Shown: positions 7,098-14,617 of the stretch, one piece after another
Layout: each line of letters opens with the position of its first letter
How positions within the stretch are numbered: position 1 is the first letter of the stretch
Origin: an uncultured Flavobacterium sp.
Lineage (GTDB): Bacteria; Bacteroidota; Bacteroidia; Flavobacteriales; Flavobacteriaceae
DNA length: 23,179 bases
Reading direction: 5' to 3'
Assembly: GCA_934636265.1 (NCBI GenBank)
Contig: CAKUAD010000020.1
Location: 1-23,179 of the forward strand
Translations under genes and position numbers: made by a program
Notes under the pieces: generated by a model
The model's database searches: none
What the model was told of the DNA's origin: nothing
What the model saw: the letters and a program-made list of their open reading frames with translations, nothing else

Positions 7098-8102
7098 CTA
7101 ATTGGCGTTTTCCCTGAGGTGTGCCTTAATTTTCTGTTCAAGTTCCTCGGCCAGTTCAGGGTTGTCTTTGATCATGACTTTTACGGCGTCTCGGCCTTGT
7201 CCCAGTTTGGTATCCATATAACTGAACCACGATCCTGATTTTTTGATGATCTCAAATTCAACGGCAAGGTCAAGGATTTCGCCCACTTTCGAGACACCTT
7301 CACCATACATGATGTCAAACTCGGCGGTGCGGAACGGAGGCGCCACTTTGTTCTTGACGACTTTTACCTTGGTGCGGTTGCCGATGACGTTGTCGCCTTC
7401 CTTGATTTGAGACGAACGGCGAATGTCCAGGCGGACCGATGCGTAAAATTTAAGTGCGTTACCGCCCGTTGTGGTTTCAGGGTTTCCGAACATGATGCCG
7501 ATTTTCTCGCGCAACTGGTTGATGAAAATCACCGTACAGTTGGTCTTGCTGATGATTCCGGTAAGTTTTCGCAACGCCTGCGACATCAAACGGGCGTGAA
7601 GACCTACTTTTGAATCGCCCATTTCGCCTTCTATCTCGCTTTGTGGCGTGAGTGCGGCCACCGAGTCAATGACGACGATGTCGATCGCGCCCGAGCGGAT
7701 AAGGTTCTCGGCAATTTCAAGCGCCTGCTCCCCGTTGTCAGGTTGCGAGATGATGAGGTTCTCGACATCGACGCCAAGTTTTTCGGCATAATGACGGTCA
7801 AAAGCGTGCTCTGCATCGATAAAGGCTGCAATGCCGCCTGCTTTTTGAGCTTCGGCAATGGCGTGCAACGTAAGGGTGGTCTTACCTGAAGACTCAGGCC
7901 CGAAAATCTCGATCACGCGACCCTTGGGATATCCGCTTACGCCCAGCGCCAGGTCAAGGCCCAGCGATCCGGATGGAATCACTTCAACTTCCTCGACGGC
8001 GCGGTCGCCCATTTTCATGACGGTACCCTTGCCGTAGGTTTTATCCAGTTTGTCCAGCGTAAGCTGCAACGCTTTTAATTTGGCTTCTTTTTCCGAACTC
8101 AT
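7098..8102 (-). CDS. recA: Recombinase RecA
   Basis: ATP-dependent strand exchange and SOS co-protease; partner of DprA in transformation. From the ATG at 8102 ([20 protein letters not shown]) it has 334 residues, the usual length. Walker A is GPESSGKTT, Walker B is [14 protein letters not shown], the L2 region [21 protein letters not shown] is intact, and the C-terminus is complete ([12 protein letters not shown]). An earlier in-frame ATG at 8117 would add five residues (MKEAK); the 8102 start matches the family better. It is followed at once by its own terminator. Two short inverted repeats lie upstream. Confidence 0.97.
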   Translation of the reverse strand: MSSEKEAKLKALQLTLDKLDKTYGKGTVMKMGDRAVEEVEVIPSGSLGLDLALGVSGYPKGRVIEIFGPESSGKTTLTLHAIAEAQKAGGIAAFIDAEHAFDRHYAEKLGVDVENLIISQPDNGEQALEIAENLIRSGAIDIVVIDSVAALTPQSEIEGEMGDSKVGLHARLMSQALRKLTGIISKTNCTVIFINQLREKIGIMFGNPETTTGGNALKFYASVRLDIRRSSQIKEGDNVIGNRTKVKVVKNKVAPPFRTAEFDIMYGEGVSKVGEILDLAVEFEIIKKSGSWFSYMDTKLGQGRDAVKVMIKDNPELAEELEQKIKAHLRENAN

Positions 8103-8152
8103 CTTGGCTTCTTTCATAAGGTTTTTTGTGTCGTAAAAGTACGTTTTTTCAC

Positions 8153-8179
8153 CTACAAATGTAGCGTTGTTCCAAACAA
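8153..8179 (-). promoter_or_regulatory. recA upstream region: -7 element and two inverted repeats
   Basis: On the minus strand TACATTTG (8163-8156) matches TAnnTTTG and lies inside the inverted repeat CTACA-TT-TGTAG (8164-8153). A second inverted repeat, TTGTT-TGG-AACAA (8179-8167), is directly upstream. Their position over the presumed promoter fits a repressor site for DNA-damage control, but I cannot match them to a known LexA box of this phylum. Confidence 0.35.
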
Positions 8180-8242
8180 GCCGGATGCAGATTTTCTGCC
8201 AAAAGTGTTAATGTTGTAAGTTGCAGGAATGAAGCCGTGTGG

Positions 8243-8761
8243 TTAGGGTTGTTTAATCATCAGGTAGGTTCCGCCAGGAACAATAGGCTCCGGGAAATCT
8301 TCAGGCTTGCCTGCCATAGGATATTGTAATGTTCTTTTTGCCTCTAGGGCCGCTGATCCATCGGGCGCGAAAACTTTGCGCAGCAATAGTCTTCCACCCA
8401 CGTGGGTGTCATTAAAAATTAATCGTAGACGCTTTTCATCGTCAGCACAGTCCTCGCACTTTGGGTATAGGTTTTTTCCCCTAATAAAATTTCCAAACAG
8501 ATGATGGGCTAATGGAGCGGCAGGATCGTATGTGAGTTCTGAAAGGGTATTTACAATGTTGTGAACATCTTCGTATTCAAACTCACCGATGATGACATCC
8601 TCATAAAATTGTTGGTTATAGGTCATTTCTTTCTTTTCCAGCACTATTTTAAAAAGTACGCCGTTGTTCTGATATAGGTAAGTGCCTTCAAATGTGTCTA
8701 AAAGGTTGTTGACGTCCTTGACGTACGATCCCGGAATGCTTCTTCCGTTCCATAGTTCCAA
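8243..8761 (-). CDS. DUF6705-like protein, lacking its signal peptide (probably part of a broken gene)
   Basis: 172 residues from a TTG at 8761; the frame is open upstream to 8782 (NLSPIIPLE before the TTG). The sequence has the look of the DUF6705 family common in Flavobacterium: IPGSYVKDVNNLLDTFEGTYLY near the start, CEDCADDEKRLRLIF in the middle, and GGTYLMIKQP at the end. Such proteins normally begin with a secretion signal, missing here; no ATG start precedes the conserved block. The upstream neighbour (8698-9144) overlaps it in another frame and does carry a lipoprotein signal. Likely a frameshifted or fused remnant rather than a normal gene. Family call moderate, breakage inferred. Confidence 0.5.
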   Translation of the reverse strand: MELWNGRSIPGSYVKDVNNLLDTFEGTYLYQNNGVLFKIVLEKKEMTYNQQFYEDVIIGEFEYEDVHNIVNTLSELTYDPAAPLAHHLFGNFIRGKNLYPKCEDCADDEKRLRLIFNDTHVGGRLLLRKVFAPDGSAALEAKRTLQYPMAGKPEDFPEPIVPGGTYLMIKQP

Positions 8762-9144
8762 TGGAATAATAGGGGATAGGTTTTAAATTCTTCAGCGCTG
8801 ATGTTGTATTTCACTAACATAGTTTCATATTCGCCGTTGGCCAACTCTTTAAACAATATGTTTATCAGTTGTTCGGAGTCTTCTTTCTTGGCCGGAAATG
8901 TAAAGGATTTGTAATCGCCGGCTTCTATTTTAACGCCATTTTCATCATCAAACCATATGTTGTAAACACTATCGTAGACAGGCCGGCCGGCAAGACGTCC
9001 TTTATCCCGAAGTTTGGCCATTTCAGCATTAAGGTTTGTATTTCGCAACCCGTCGGCACTTTTGCCGGAGTAGGCCGATAGTTTAATTTTCAGGCCTTTT
9101 TGACGAAATGTGTCGTTGTATAAATCGTTTTCACATGACATCAA
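8698..9144 (-). CDS. Lipoprotein N-terminal fragment, probably frameshifted
   Basis: The frame contains 148 residues from a TTG at 9144, but it is open upstream to 9183 and reads NTIRLGLIFLLVLMSCEND: a lipoprotein signal with lipobox LMSC and no usable start codon in that frame. An ATG at 9190 lies one base out of frame, so a one-base indel has probably removed the original start. The rest resembles flavobacterial lipoproteins with a YKSFTFP segment followed by ELANGEYETMLVKYNISAEE. After EEFKTY the frame runs into the coding region of the DUF6705-like segment in the wrong register and stops at 8698. I read it as the front half of a decayed gene or of a deletion fusion. Confidence 0.45.
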   Translation of the reverse strand: MMSCENDLYNDTFRQKGLKIKLSAYSGKSADGLRNTNLNAEMAKLRDKGRLAGRPVYDSVYNIWFDDENGVKIEAGDYKSFTFPAKKEDSEQLINILFKELANGEYETMLVKYNISAEEFKTYPLLFHWNYGTEEAFRDRTSRTSTTF

Positions 9145-9298
9145 TACGAGTAGAAAAATAAGTCCAAGACGTATTGTATTTGCTTACCATAAAAAAATTT
9201 TTACAAAGCAAAAAAAAAACTACATGCACAAGTTTCCGTTTATTTTTCCGCCAAGGGTTAAAAAGAGTCTGCAATTATGGATTTTAGTGGGTAAGCCT

Positions 9299-9306
9299 TA
9301 CCTTTG
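9299..9306 (+). promoter_or_regulatory. -7 element of the acyltransferase/desaturase operon
   Basis: TACCTTTG is an exact TAnnTTTG match, 6 bases before the ATG at 9313, again implying a leaderless or almost leaderless transcript. No clear -33 box. Confidence 0.5.
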
Positions 9307-9312
9307 CAGGAT

Positions 9313-10044
9313 ATGGAAAAAATCCTTTCGTATCCGTTGAGCGTCGTATATTACCTGTGCTTTGGGCTGACGTTGGTGATTTTCCATCCGGTGCAATGGA
9401 TTTGCCTCAACCTGTTTGGGTATCAGGCGCATAAAAAAAGCGTCGACTATCTAAACTTTTGCCTGATCCAATGCACGTATTTATTGGGAACCCGATACCG
9501 GTTTTACGGACTGAACAAAATTCCCAAAGGCGTTCCGTTGATTATCGTCGCCAACCACCAAAGCATGTTCGACATTATCGCCATTATTTGGTACATGCGG
9601 CGCTGGCATCCAAAGTTTGTCAGCAAAAAAGAACTGGGCAAGGGCATCCCGAGCGTGTCATTCAATTTGCGCCACGGTGGCTCGGTGCTGATTGACCGGA
9701 AAGATCCAAAACAAGCCATTCCCGTCATTTCAGGGTTGGGAAAATACATTGATAAGCACAGGCGTTCGGCAGTGATATTTCCTGAAGGGACGCGCAGTAA
9801 AACCGGAAAGCCAAAGGATTTCCAGCAAACCGGTTTAAAATTGTTGTGTAAGTCGGCTCCGTCGGCCGTGGTGGTTCCGGTAACCATCAACAATTCCTGG
9901 AAGATTGTCCGCTTTGGCGCCTTCCCGATGGGACTCGGAACGCGATTGGAATTTACCGTCCATGAACCGCTGCCCGCGTCAATGCCGTTTGAAGAATTAA
10001 TCCAAAAAACTGAAAGCGCCGTTAAAGGTGCCATAAAAAGCTAA
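9313..10044 (+). CDS. plsC: 1-acyl-sn-glycerol-3-phosphate acyltransferase
   Basis: Membrane acyltransferase making phosphatidate from lysophosphatidate. From ATG 9313 (MEKILSYPLSVVYYL) it has 243 residues; a TTG at 9304 is in frame but overlaps the -7 element. Hydrophobic N-terminal segment at about 8-30. Block I NHQSMFD (81-87), block II GGSVLIDRKD, block III FPEGTRS and block IV VVPVTINNS are all canonical. Compare the paralogue at 3664, which has a changed block III. It ends 2 bases before the acyl-ACP desaturase gene, so the two are cotranscribed and probably act together on membrane lipid composition. Confidence 0.9.
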   Translation: MEKILSYPLSVVYYLCFGLTLVIFHPVQWICLNLFGYQAHKKSVDYLNFCLIQCTYLLGTRYRFYGLNKIPKGVPLIIVANHQSMFDIIAIIWYMRRWHPKFVSKKELGKGIPSVSFNLRHGGSVLIDRKDPKQAIPVISGLGKYIDKHRRSAVIFPEGTRSKTGKPKDFQQTGLKLLCKSAPSAVVVPVTINNSWKIVRFGAFPMGLGTRLEFTVHEPLPASMPFEELIQKTESAVKGAIKS

Positions 10045-10046
10045 GC

Positions 10047-11033
10047 ATGTCCGCAACCATTAAAAACGTTCGTCTTGAGGTAATGCAGTTCCTTGAAAAG
10101 GATATTGACGCCTATGTAGATGAATACCTCGTCCCGATTGATACCATCTGGCAACCGTCTGATTTTTTACCTGATTCTCGTCGGGAAAATTTTTATGAGG
10201 AACTGCGTGAACTCCGCGAAATAGCCAAAGACCTTCCGTATGATTTCTGGATCGTTCTCATTGGCGACATGATCACCGAGGAAGCACTCCCAACGTATGA
10301 ATCATGGCTGATGGACGTTGAAGGCGTCAACCAGACCGAGGGCAACGGCTGGGCCAAATGGGTGCGTCACTGGACCGGCGAGGAAAACCGTCACGGCGAT
10401 CTGCTCAACAAATACCTGTATCTGTCCGGCCGGGTCAACATGAAGGAAATAGAAATCACTACCCAGCATCTCATCACCGACGGTTTTGACATCGGCACTG
10501 ATACTGATCCGTACAAAAACTTTGTCTACACCAGTTTCCAGGAGTTGGCTACTTATGTGTCGCACAACCGCGTTTCGCAATTGGCCAAGCAATACGGCGA
10601 TAAAAAACTTTCGCGCCTGTGCAAGATGATTGCCGGCGATGAAATGCGCCACCACAATGCATACAGCGAATTCGTCAACCGCATTTTTCAGGTCGATCCA
10701 AGCGAGATGATGTTGGCTTTCCAGCACATGATGAAACGCAAAATCGTGATGCCGGCGCATTTTTTAAGAGAGTCGGGCGACAAACTGAGTGCTGCGTTTG
10801 AACATTTTTCTGATTCGGCACAGCGAATTGGCGTATACACATCGGCCGATTATGTCGAAATCCTTGAAAAACTGATTGACCGCTGGAAAATCGACGCCGT
10901 GACCGGACTTAACGACGAGGCCGAGCGCGCCCGCGACTTTTTGATGAAGCTACCGGCCCGCATGACCCGAATCGCCGAGCGTCTGGTCATCCCGGAACAA
11001 TCACACATCTTTAAGTGGGTGACGCCAGCCTAG
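10047..11033 (+). CDS. Acyl-ACP desaturase (soluble di-iron type)
   Basis: Introduces a double bond into an acyl chain carried on acyl carrier protein, using a di-iron centre, oxygen and electrons from ferredoxin. 328 residues. All expected iron ligands are visible: Glu79 in MITEEALPTY, Glu113 and His116 in EENRHG, Glu166 in SFQELATYVSHNR, Glu199 and His202 in GDEMRHH. Length and spacing match the plant stearoyl-ACP desaturase type rather than the membrane-bound type. It starts 2 bases after plsC, and the HD hydrolase gene follows after 54 bases. The position of the double bond cannot be read from the sequence. Confidence 0.93.
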   Translation: MSATIKNVRLEVMQFLEKDIDAYVDEYLVPIDTIWQPSDFLPDSRRENFYEELRELREIAKDLPYDFWIVLIGDMITEEALPTYESWLMDVEGVNQTEGNGWAKWVRHWTGEENRHGDLLNKYLYLSGRVNMKEIEITTQHLITDGFDIGTDTDPYKNFVYTSFQELATYVSHNRVSQLAKQYGDKKLSRLCKMIAGDEMRHHNAYSEFVNRIFQVDPSEMMLAFQHMMKRKIVMPAHFLRESGDKLSAAFEHFSDSAQRIGVYTSADYVEILEKLIDRWKIDAVTGLNDEAERARDFLMKLPARMTRIAERLVIPEQSHIFKWVTPA

Positions 11034-11087
11034 CCAAAGCCTAATCTGACGCCCGCCACTCAATCGTTAAATCTTACTACCCATACT

Positions 11088-11732
11088 ATGAGTCCCATCG
11101 ACCTGACGATTGCTTATGTAAAGGCCGAACTTAAAAACGCCGAGGCCGGCCACGATTGGTTTCACATTCAACGCGTTTATCGCAATGCCATGGTTATCGG
11201 CCGTCAGGAACCCTGTAACCTACAAGTCGTTCAGCTTGCGGCGCTTTTGCACGACATTGCCGACAGCAAATTTCACGGCGGTGATGATACGGTCGGACCG
11301 AGAAAGGCTCGCGAATTCATGGAAAGTATCGATTTGGAAAAATCGACAGTCGACCATGTGGTTGCCATCATCCAAAACATATCGTTCAAAGGCGGCAATG
11401 CGCCCAAAACGCATCATTCCATCGAACTTGACATTGTTCAGGACGCCGATCGATTGGATGCCATCGGAGCCATCGGCGTGGCGCGCGCCTTTCACTACGG
11501 CGGATTTAAAAACCGGTTGCTTTACGATCCGTCCATTTCGCCCAGAATGGGAATGACACCCAACGAATACAAATCGCTGGAGGCGCCCACGCTCAACCAT
11601 TTTTATGAAAAACTACTGCTGTTAAAAGACAGGATGAATACCGCGGCGGGAAAGGAAATCGCCGCCGGACGCCACCGTTTTATGGAGCACTTCCTCTCGC
11701 AGTTTTACGCCGAGTGGGAAGGCGACGCATAA
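11088..11732 (+). CDS. HD domain metal-dependent phosphohydrolase
   Basis: 214 residues of the HD superfamily (YedJ-like). Metal ligands: His26 (HDWFHIQRVYRNA), His55-Asp56 (AALLHDIADSKF) and the later Asp in VQDADRLDAIGAIG. The typical GHDWFH opening and the ARAFHYGG segment are present. Substrate unknown; related proteins hydrolyse nucleotides or other phosphoesters. It follows the desaturase gene on the same strand with a 54-base gap, so it may be in the same unit or have its own start. Convergent with the enoyl-CoA hydratase gene. Confidence 0.88.
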   Translation: MSPIDLTIAYVKAELKNAEAGHDWFHIQRVYRNAMVIGRQEPCNLQVVQLAALLHDIADSKFHGGDDTVGPRKAREFMESIDLEKSTVDHVVAIIQNISFKGGNAPKTHHSIELDIVQDADRLDAIGAIGVARAFHYGGFKNRLLYDPSISPRMGMTPNEYKSLEAPTLNHFYEKLLLLKDRMNTAAGKEIAAGRHRFMEHFLSQFYAEWEGDA

Positions 11733-11799
11733 AAAGTTCCGCGGGTATTTTAGACGCGAAATTTTGCAACCCACAAAATCTGTTGCACCCGTCATGAAT

Positions 11800-12582
11800 T
11801 TACTTTCCAATAAAGGCGGGTTTGCGTTTTTCCAGAAAAGCAGCGGTTCCTTCGGCAAAGTCTTGAGTGCCAAAGCATTTTCCAAAGACTTGCACTTCCG
11901 TTTCATATCCGTTAACACCCTTGGCCAAACTGGCGTTTACAGCTTTGATGGCCCCGCGGATGGCGGCCGGTGAGTTGCGCATGATTTTACCCGCTATGTC
12001 TTTGCAAAAATTCATCAGGTCAGCTTGCGGCACCACGTGGTTCACCAAACCCCAGCTTTTGGCTTCGTCGGCGGTGAGCATTCCGGCGGTCAGGATGAGT
12101 TCCATGGCTTTTCCGCGTCCGACGAGTTGCGGCAAACGCTGTGTCCCGCCATATCCCGGAATTACACCCAGTGAGGTTTCAGGTAGTCCCATTCGCGCGT
12201 TGTCTGACGCAATCCGGAAATGACACGCCATGGCCAGTTCCAGTCCGCCGCCCAGCGCAAATCCGTTGACGGCCGCAATGACAGGCGTTCCAAGGTTTTG
12301 GGCAAAGTCAAAAAGCAAGTCCTGACCTTCAGCCGCCATGTGCGCGCCTTCCTTGATCGAAAAACTTGCAAACTCCGATATATCGGCGCCAGCCACAAAA
12401 GCCTTTTCACCGCTTCCCGTCAAGATAATTACTTTAACGGCCGGGTCGGTATTGGCAGCTTTCAAGGCTTCGTGGAGTTCAGCAATTGTCGCGCGGTTCA
12501 ACGCATTGAGTTTATCCGGACGGTTGATGGTAATGGTGGCAATTCCGTCGGTGGTGTCAAAGAGAAGATTCTGATATTCCAT
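11800..12582 (-). CDS. Enoyl-CoA hydratase (crotonase family)
   Basis: Hydrates 2-enoyl-CoA in fatty acid breakdown or a related CoA pathway. 260 residues, the normal length. Oxyanion-hole segments are AFVAGADISEF (61-71) and NGFALGGGLELAMACH (106-121). Both catalytic glutamates of true hydratases are present: Glu115 in GGGLELA and Glu135 in LPETSLGVIPGYGGTQRL. Its ATG lies 10 bases after the stop of the sensor kinase gene, making it the last gene of a tight run hemH-hemJ-kinase-hydratase; a role in haem metabolism is not implied. Confidence 0.93.
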   Translation of the reverse strand: MEYQNLLFDTTDGIATITINRPDKLNALNRATIAELHEALKAANTDPAVKVIILTGSGEKAFVAGADISEFASFSIKEGAHMAAEGQDLLFDFAQNLGTPVIAAVNGFALGGGLELAMACHFRIASDNARMGLPETSLGVIPGYGGTQRLPQLVGRGKAMELILTAGMLTADEAKSWGLVNHVVPQADLMNFCKDIAGKIMRNSPAAIRGAIKAVNASLAKGVNGYETEVQVFGKCFGTQDFAEGTAAFLEKRKPAFIGK

Positions 12583-12592
12583 GATGCTAAGA

Positions 12593-14065
12593 TTAAAGGT
12601 TTACGATAGGCAGACATACCGTAAAAGTAGTGCCTTTGCCCAACGTTGTCTCAAAAGTAATGGTTCCTTTATAATTTTCGATGATGTTTTTAATGATTCC
12701 AAGCCCAAGACCCATTCCGCTGGACTTGGTTGTAAACTTGGGTTCAAAGATGCGCGGAACGTTTTGCGGTTCGATCCCGGTTCCGTTGTCGGCCACGCTG
12801 ATAAGCACCTTGTCGTCTTTTTTGCGGATAAAAACCGAAACCAATTTGTCAGGTTTTTCCGCCGGAATGGCTTGAATTGCATTTTTGACCAGGTTTGTAA
12901 TGACCCGGATCAGTTGGGTGCGATCCATGTTGGCAATGAGCGATTCCTCGGTTGATTCGAACTTGATAAAATCTTCATTAAAAATATCCAGCGCCAAATC
13001 AACCACGCTCACTACATTAAGCGTTTCATTTTGCTGGGCCGGCATCGAAGCAAAGTTTGAAAATGCCGACGCCACCGCCGTCATGGTGTCAATTTGCTGA
13101 ATCAACGTGTTGGAATAATCCCTAAGTTTTTGTTTGGCGTCCGGATCAGACGGATTGAATTTGCGGTCAAAATTCTGGACGGTCAGCCGCATGGGCGTCA
13201 GTGGATTCTTGATTTCGTGCGCCACCTGTTTGGCCATTTCGCGCCAGGCTTCCTCCCTTTGGCTTTGCGCGAGTTTGATGGCGCTTTCCTCGAGCTGATC
13301 GACCATCTGGTTATACGATTTTACCAGCAGATCAATCTCCTTGCTGTTGGCCCGCAGCGCAATTTTCTCGTTCTTTTGGTTCAGGCTGGTTTCGGTGATT
13401 TTGTCAGATATGGTTTTAAGTGATTGCGTGATGTAGGTCGACAAAAAGTAAGCAAGTCCAAAGGCAATGATCAGCATAAAGCCGTACACCTGACCCAGGC
13501 GAATCAGGAAGCTTTCCAGTTCGCGCTCGTAAAATCCGTCGTCCTCAACATACGGAAGGTTCAGGATGCCGATGGGTTTAAATTTATCGTCCTTGATCTG
13601 GCTAAACGACGATCGGTTTTTAACCCCGTCCACATTGCGGATGTCCACATAGCGCTTTTCAATCGACGACTGCACCAGCTTAAGGATGTAATTGGGAATG
13701 GGCGGCGTGGGCTCGTCTATCGAAAAAGCCGCTTTTGACGATTTGAGCAACCTGCCGTCGAGGGCGTACAGGTTGATTTCCATGTTGTGGATATCGGCCA
13801 GCTCGTAAATCTCGTCCTTGAAAATCAGTGGCAGATTTTGTTCGGTAAGCGGATACGTGGTGTTGAGCAAAACATAGTTGATGTGCTCCTTGATGGCATT
13901 TTCCTTGTTGTCCAAACGCTGCTGATGGTATTCCTTGGCCTCGTCCTTAAACTGCAAAATCGATATCGACGCCAACAGCACCGATGCCAGCAGGATGAGG
14001 ATAATCATCGAGATAAAAATCCGGATCCGCAGTGACAGCATCGATATGTTGATTCCGCGTCTCAC
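12593..14065 (-). CDS. Sensor histidine kinase (NtrY-like layout)
   Basis: Inner-membrane sensor kinase of about 490 residues. TM1 at about 12-34, a periplasmic sensor domain of about 155 residues, TM2 at about 190-211, HAMP-like linker to about 265, then the dimerisation box with phospho-acceptor His283 (REMAKQVAHEIKNPLTPMRL), N-box NLVKNAIQAIP, G1 box VADNGTGIE, F-box IFEPKFTTKSSG and G2 box MGLGLGIIKNII. No receiver domain and no response regulator gene in the window, so the partner is elsewhere. The GTG start at 14065 follows the TAG of hemJ with no gap; an ATG at 14041 (MLSLRIRIF) is an alternative. Placement directly behind hemH and hemJ hints at a redox, haem or membrane signal, which is inference. 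Confidence 0.92.
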   Translation of the reverse strand: MRRGINISMLSLRIRIFISMIILILLASVLLASISILQFKDEAKEYHQQRLDNKENAIKEHINYVLLNTTYPLTEQNLPLIFKDEIYELADIHNMEINLYALDGRLLKSSKAAFSIDEPTPPIPNYILKLVQSSIEKRYVDIRNVDGVKNRSSFSQIKDDKFKPIGILNLPYVEDDGFYERELESFLIRLGQVYGFMLIIAFGLAYFLSTYITQSLKTISDKITETSLNQKNEKIALRANSKEIDLLVKSYNQMVDQLEESAIKLAQSQREEAWREMAKQVAHEIKNPLTPMRLTVQNFDRKFNPSDPDAKQKLRDYSNTLIQQIDTMTAVASAFSNFASMPAQQNETLNVVSVVDLALDIFNEDFIKFESTEESLIANMDRTQLIRVITNLVKNAIQAIPAEKPDKLVSVFIRKKDDKVLISVADNGTGIEPQNVPRIFEPKFTTKSSGMGLGLGIIKNIIENYKGTITFETTLGKGTTFTVCLPIVNL

Positions 14066-14614
14066 CTAACGTTCCCGTATCTTTTTATAAAGTCTGAAGC
14101 CTATCATCAGCAAAACCGACAGCCCAAAAATACCCAGTACGCCAAAAATCCAGTTGACGGCATTTTTAAGAATTACCAAAAACACCACCGCAAACAGGAT
14201 CAAGGTGGCGCCCTCATTCCATATCCGCAAAAAATTCGAGGTATGGCGCACCTCGCTGCGTTGCAGTTGCACAAAAATCTGGTGGCATTTTAAATGGTAC
14301 AGATAGAGCAGGAACACAAACGCGAGTTTGACGTGCATCCACGGCTGGTAAAGCCACGCCCAGCCCAGCGAGGTTCCAAAAATCAGCCAAAAGGCAAAAA
14401 GGCTGGCCAGCACCGCCGACGGCCACGTGATGATGTACCATAAACGGAAACTCATCAGCGCAAGTTGTTTGCCCAGAATTTCTTTTTCCGGCGATGGTTT
14501 TGCACTTGCCTCAACCTGATACACGAACAGCCTGACAATGTAAAACAACCCTGCAAACCAGGTAATCACAAAGATCAGGTGCAAGGATTTCAGGTAGTCG
14601 TAATACGCGTCCAT
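14066..14614 (-). CDS. hemJ: HemJ-type protoporphyrinogen IX oxidase (annotated elsewhere as CopD family)
   Basis: Oxidises protoporphyrinogen IX to protoporphyrin IX, the step before ferrochelatase, in the inner membrane. 182 residues, mostly hydrophobic, with four main helices plus a fifth near the end. HemJ/UPF0093 signatures: LHLIFVITWFAGLFYIVRLF with His12 near the start, and WMHVKLAFVFLLYLYH with His94 and Lys96, then RIWNE. It starts 3 bases after hemH stops, and no hemG or hemY gene is in the window, which supports the HemJ role over a copper role. The C-terminus is somewhat longer than typical HemJ proteins. Confidence 0.8.
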   Translation of the reverse strand: MDAYYDYLKSLHLIFVITWFAGLFYIVRLFVYQVEASAKPSPEKEILGKQLALMSFRLWYIITWPSAVLASLFAFWLIFGTSLGWAWLYQPWMHVKLAFVFLLYLYHLKCHQIFVQLQRSEVRHTSNFLRIWNEGATLILFAVVFLVILKNAVNWIFGVLGIFGLSVLLMIGFRLYKKIRER

Positions 14615-14617
14615 GGC

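Noticed and set aside
11733..11799. Possible terminator (TGCAAC, 11-base loop, GTTGCA) between the convergent HD hydrolase and enoyl-CoA hydratase genes
   Set aside because: Short stem, large loop and no T-run on either strand; too weak to list.
14066..14614. Copper resistance protein CopD
   Set aside because: No other copper genes are near and the residue pattern and hemH context fit HemJ better.
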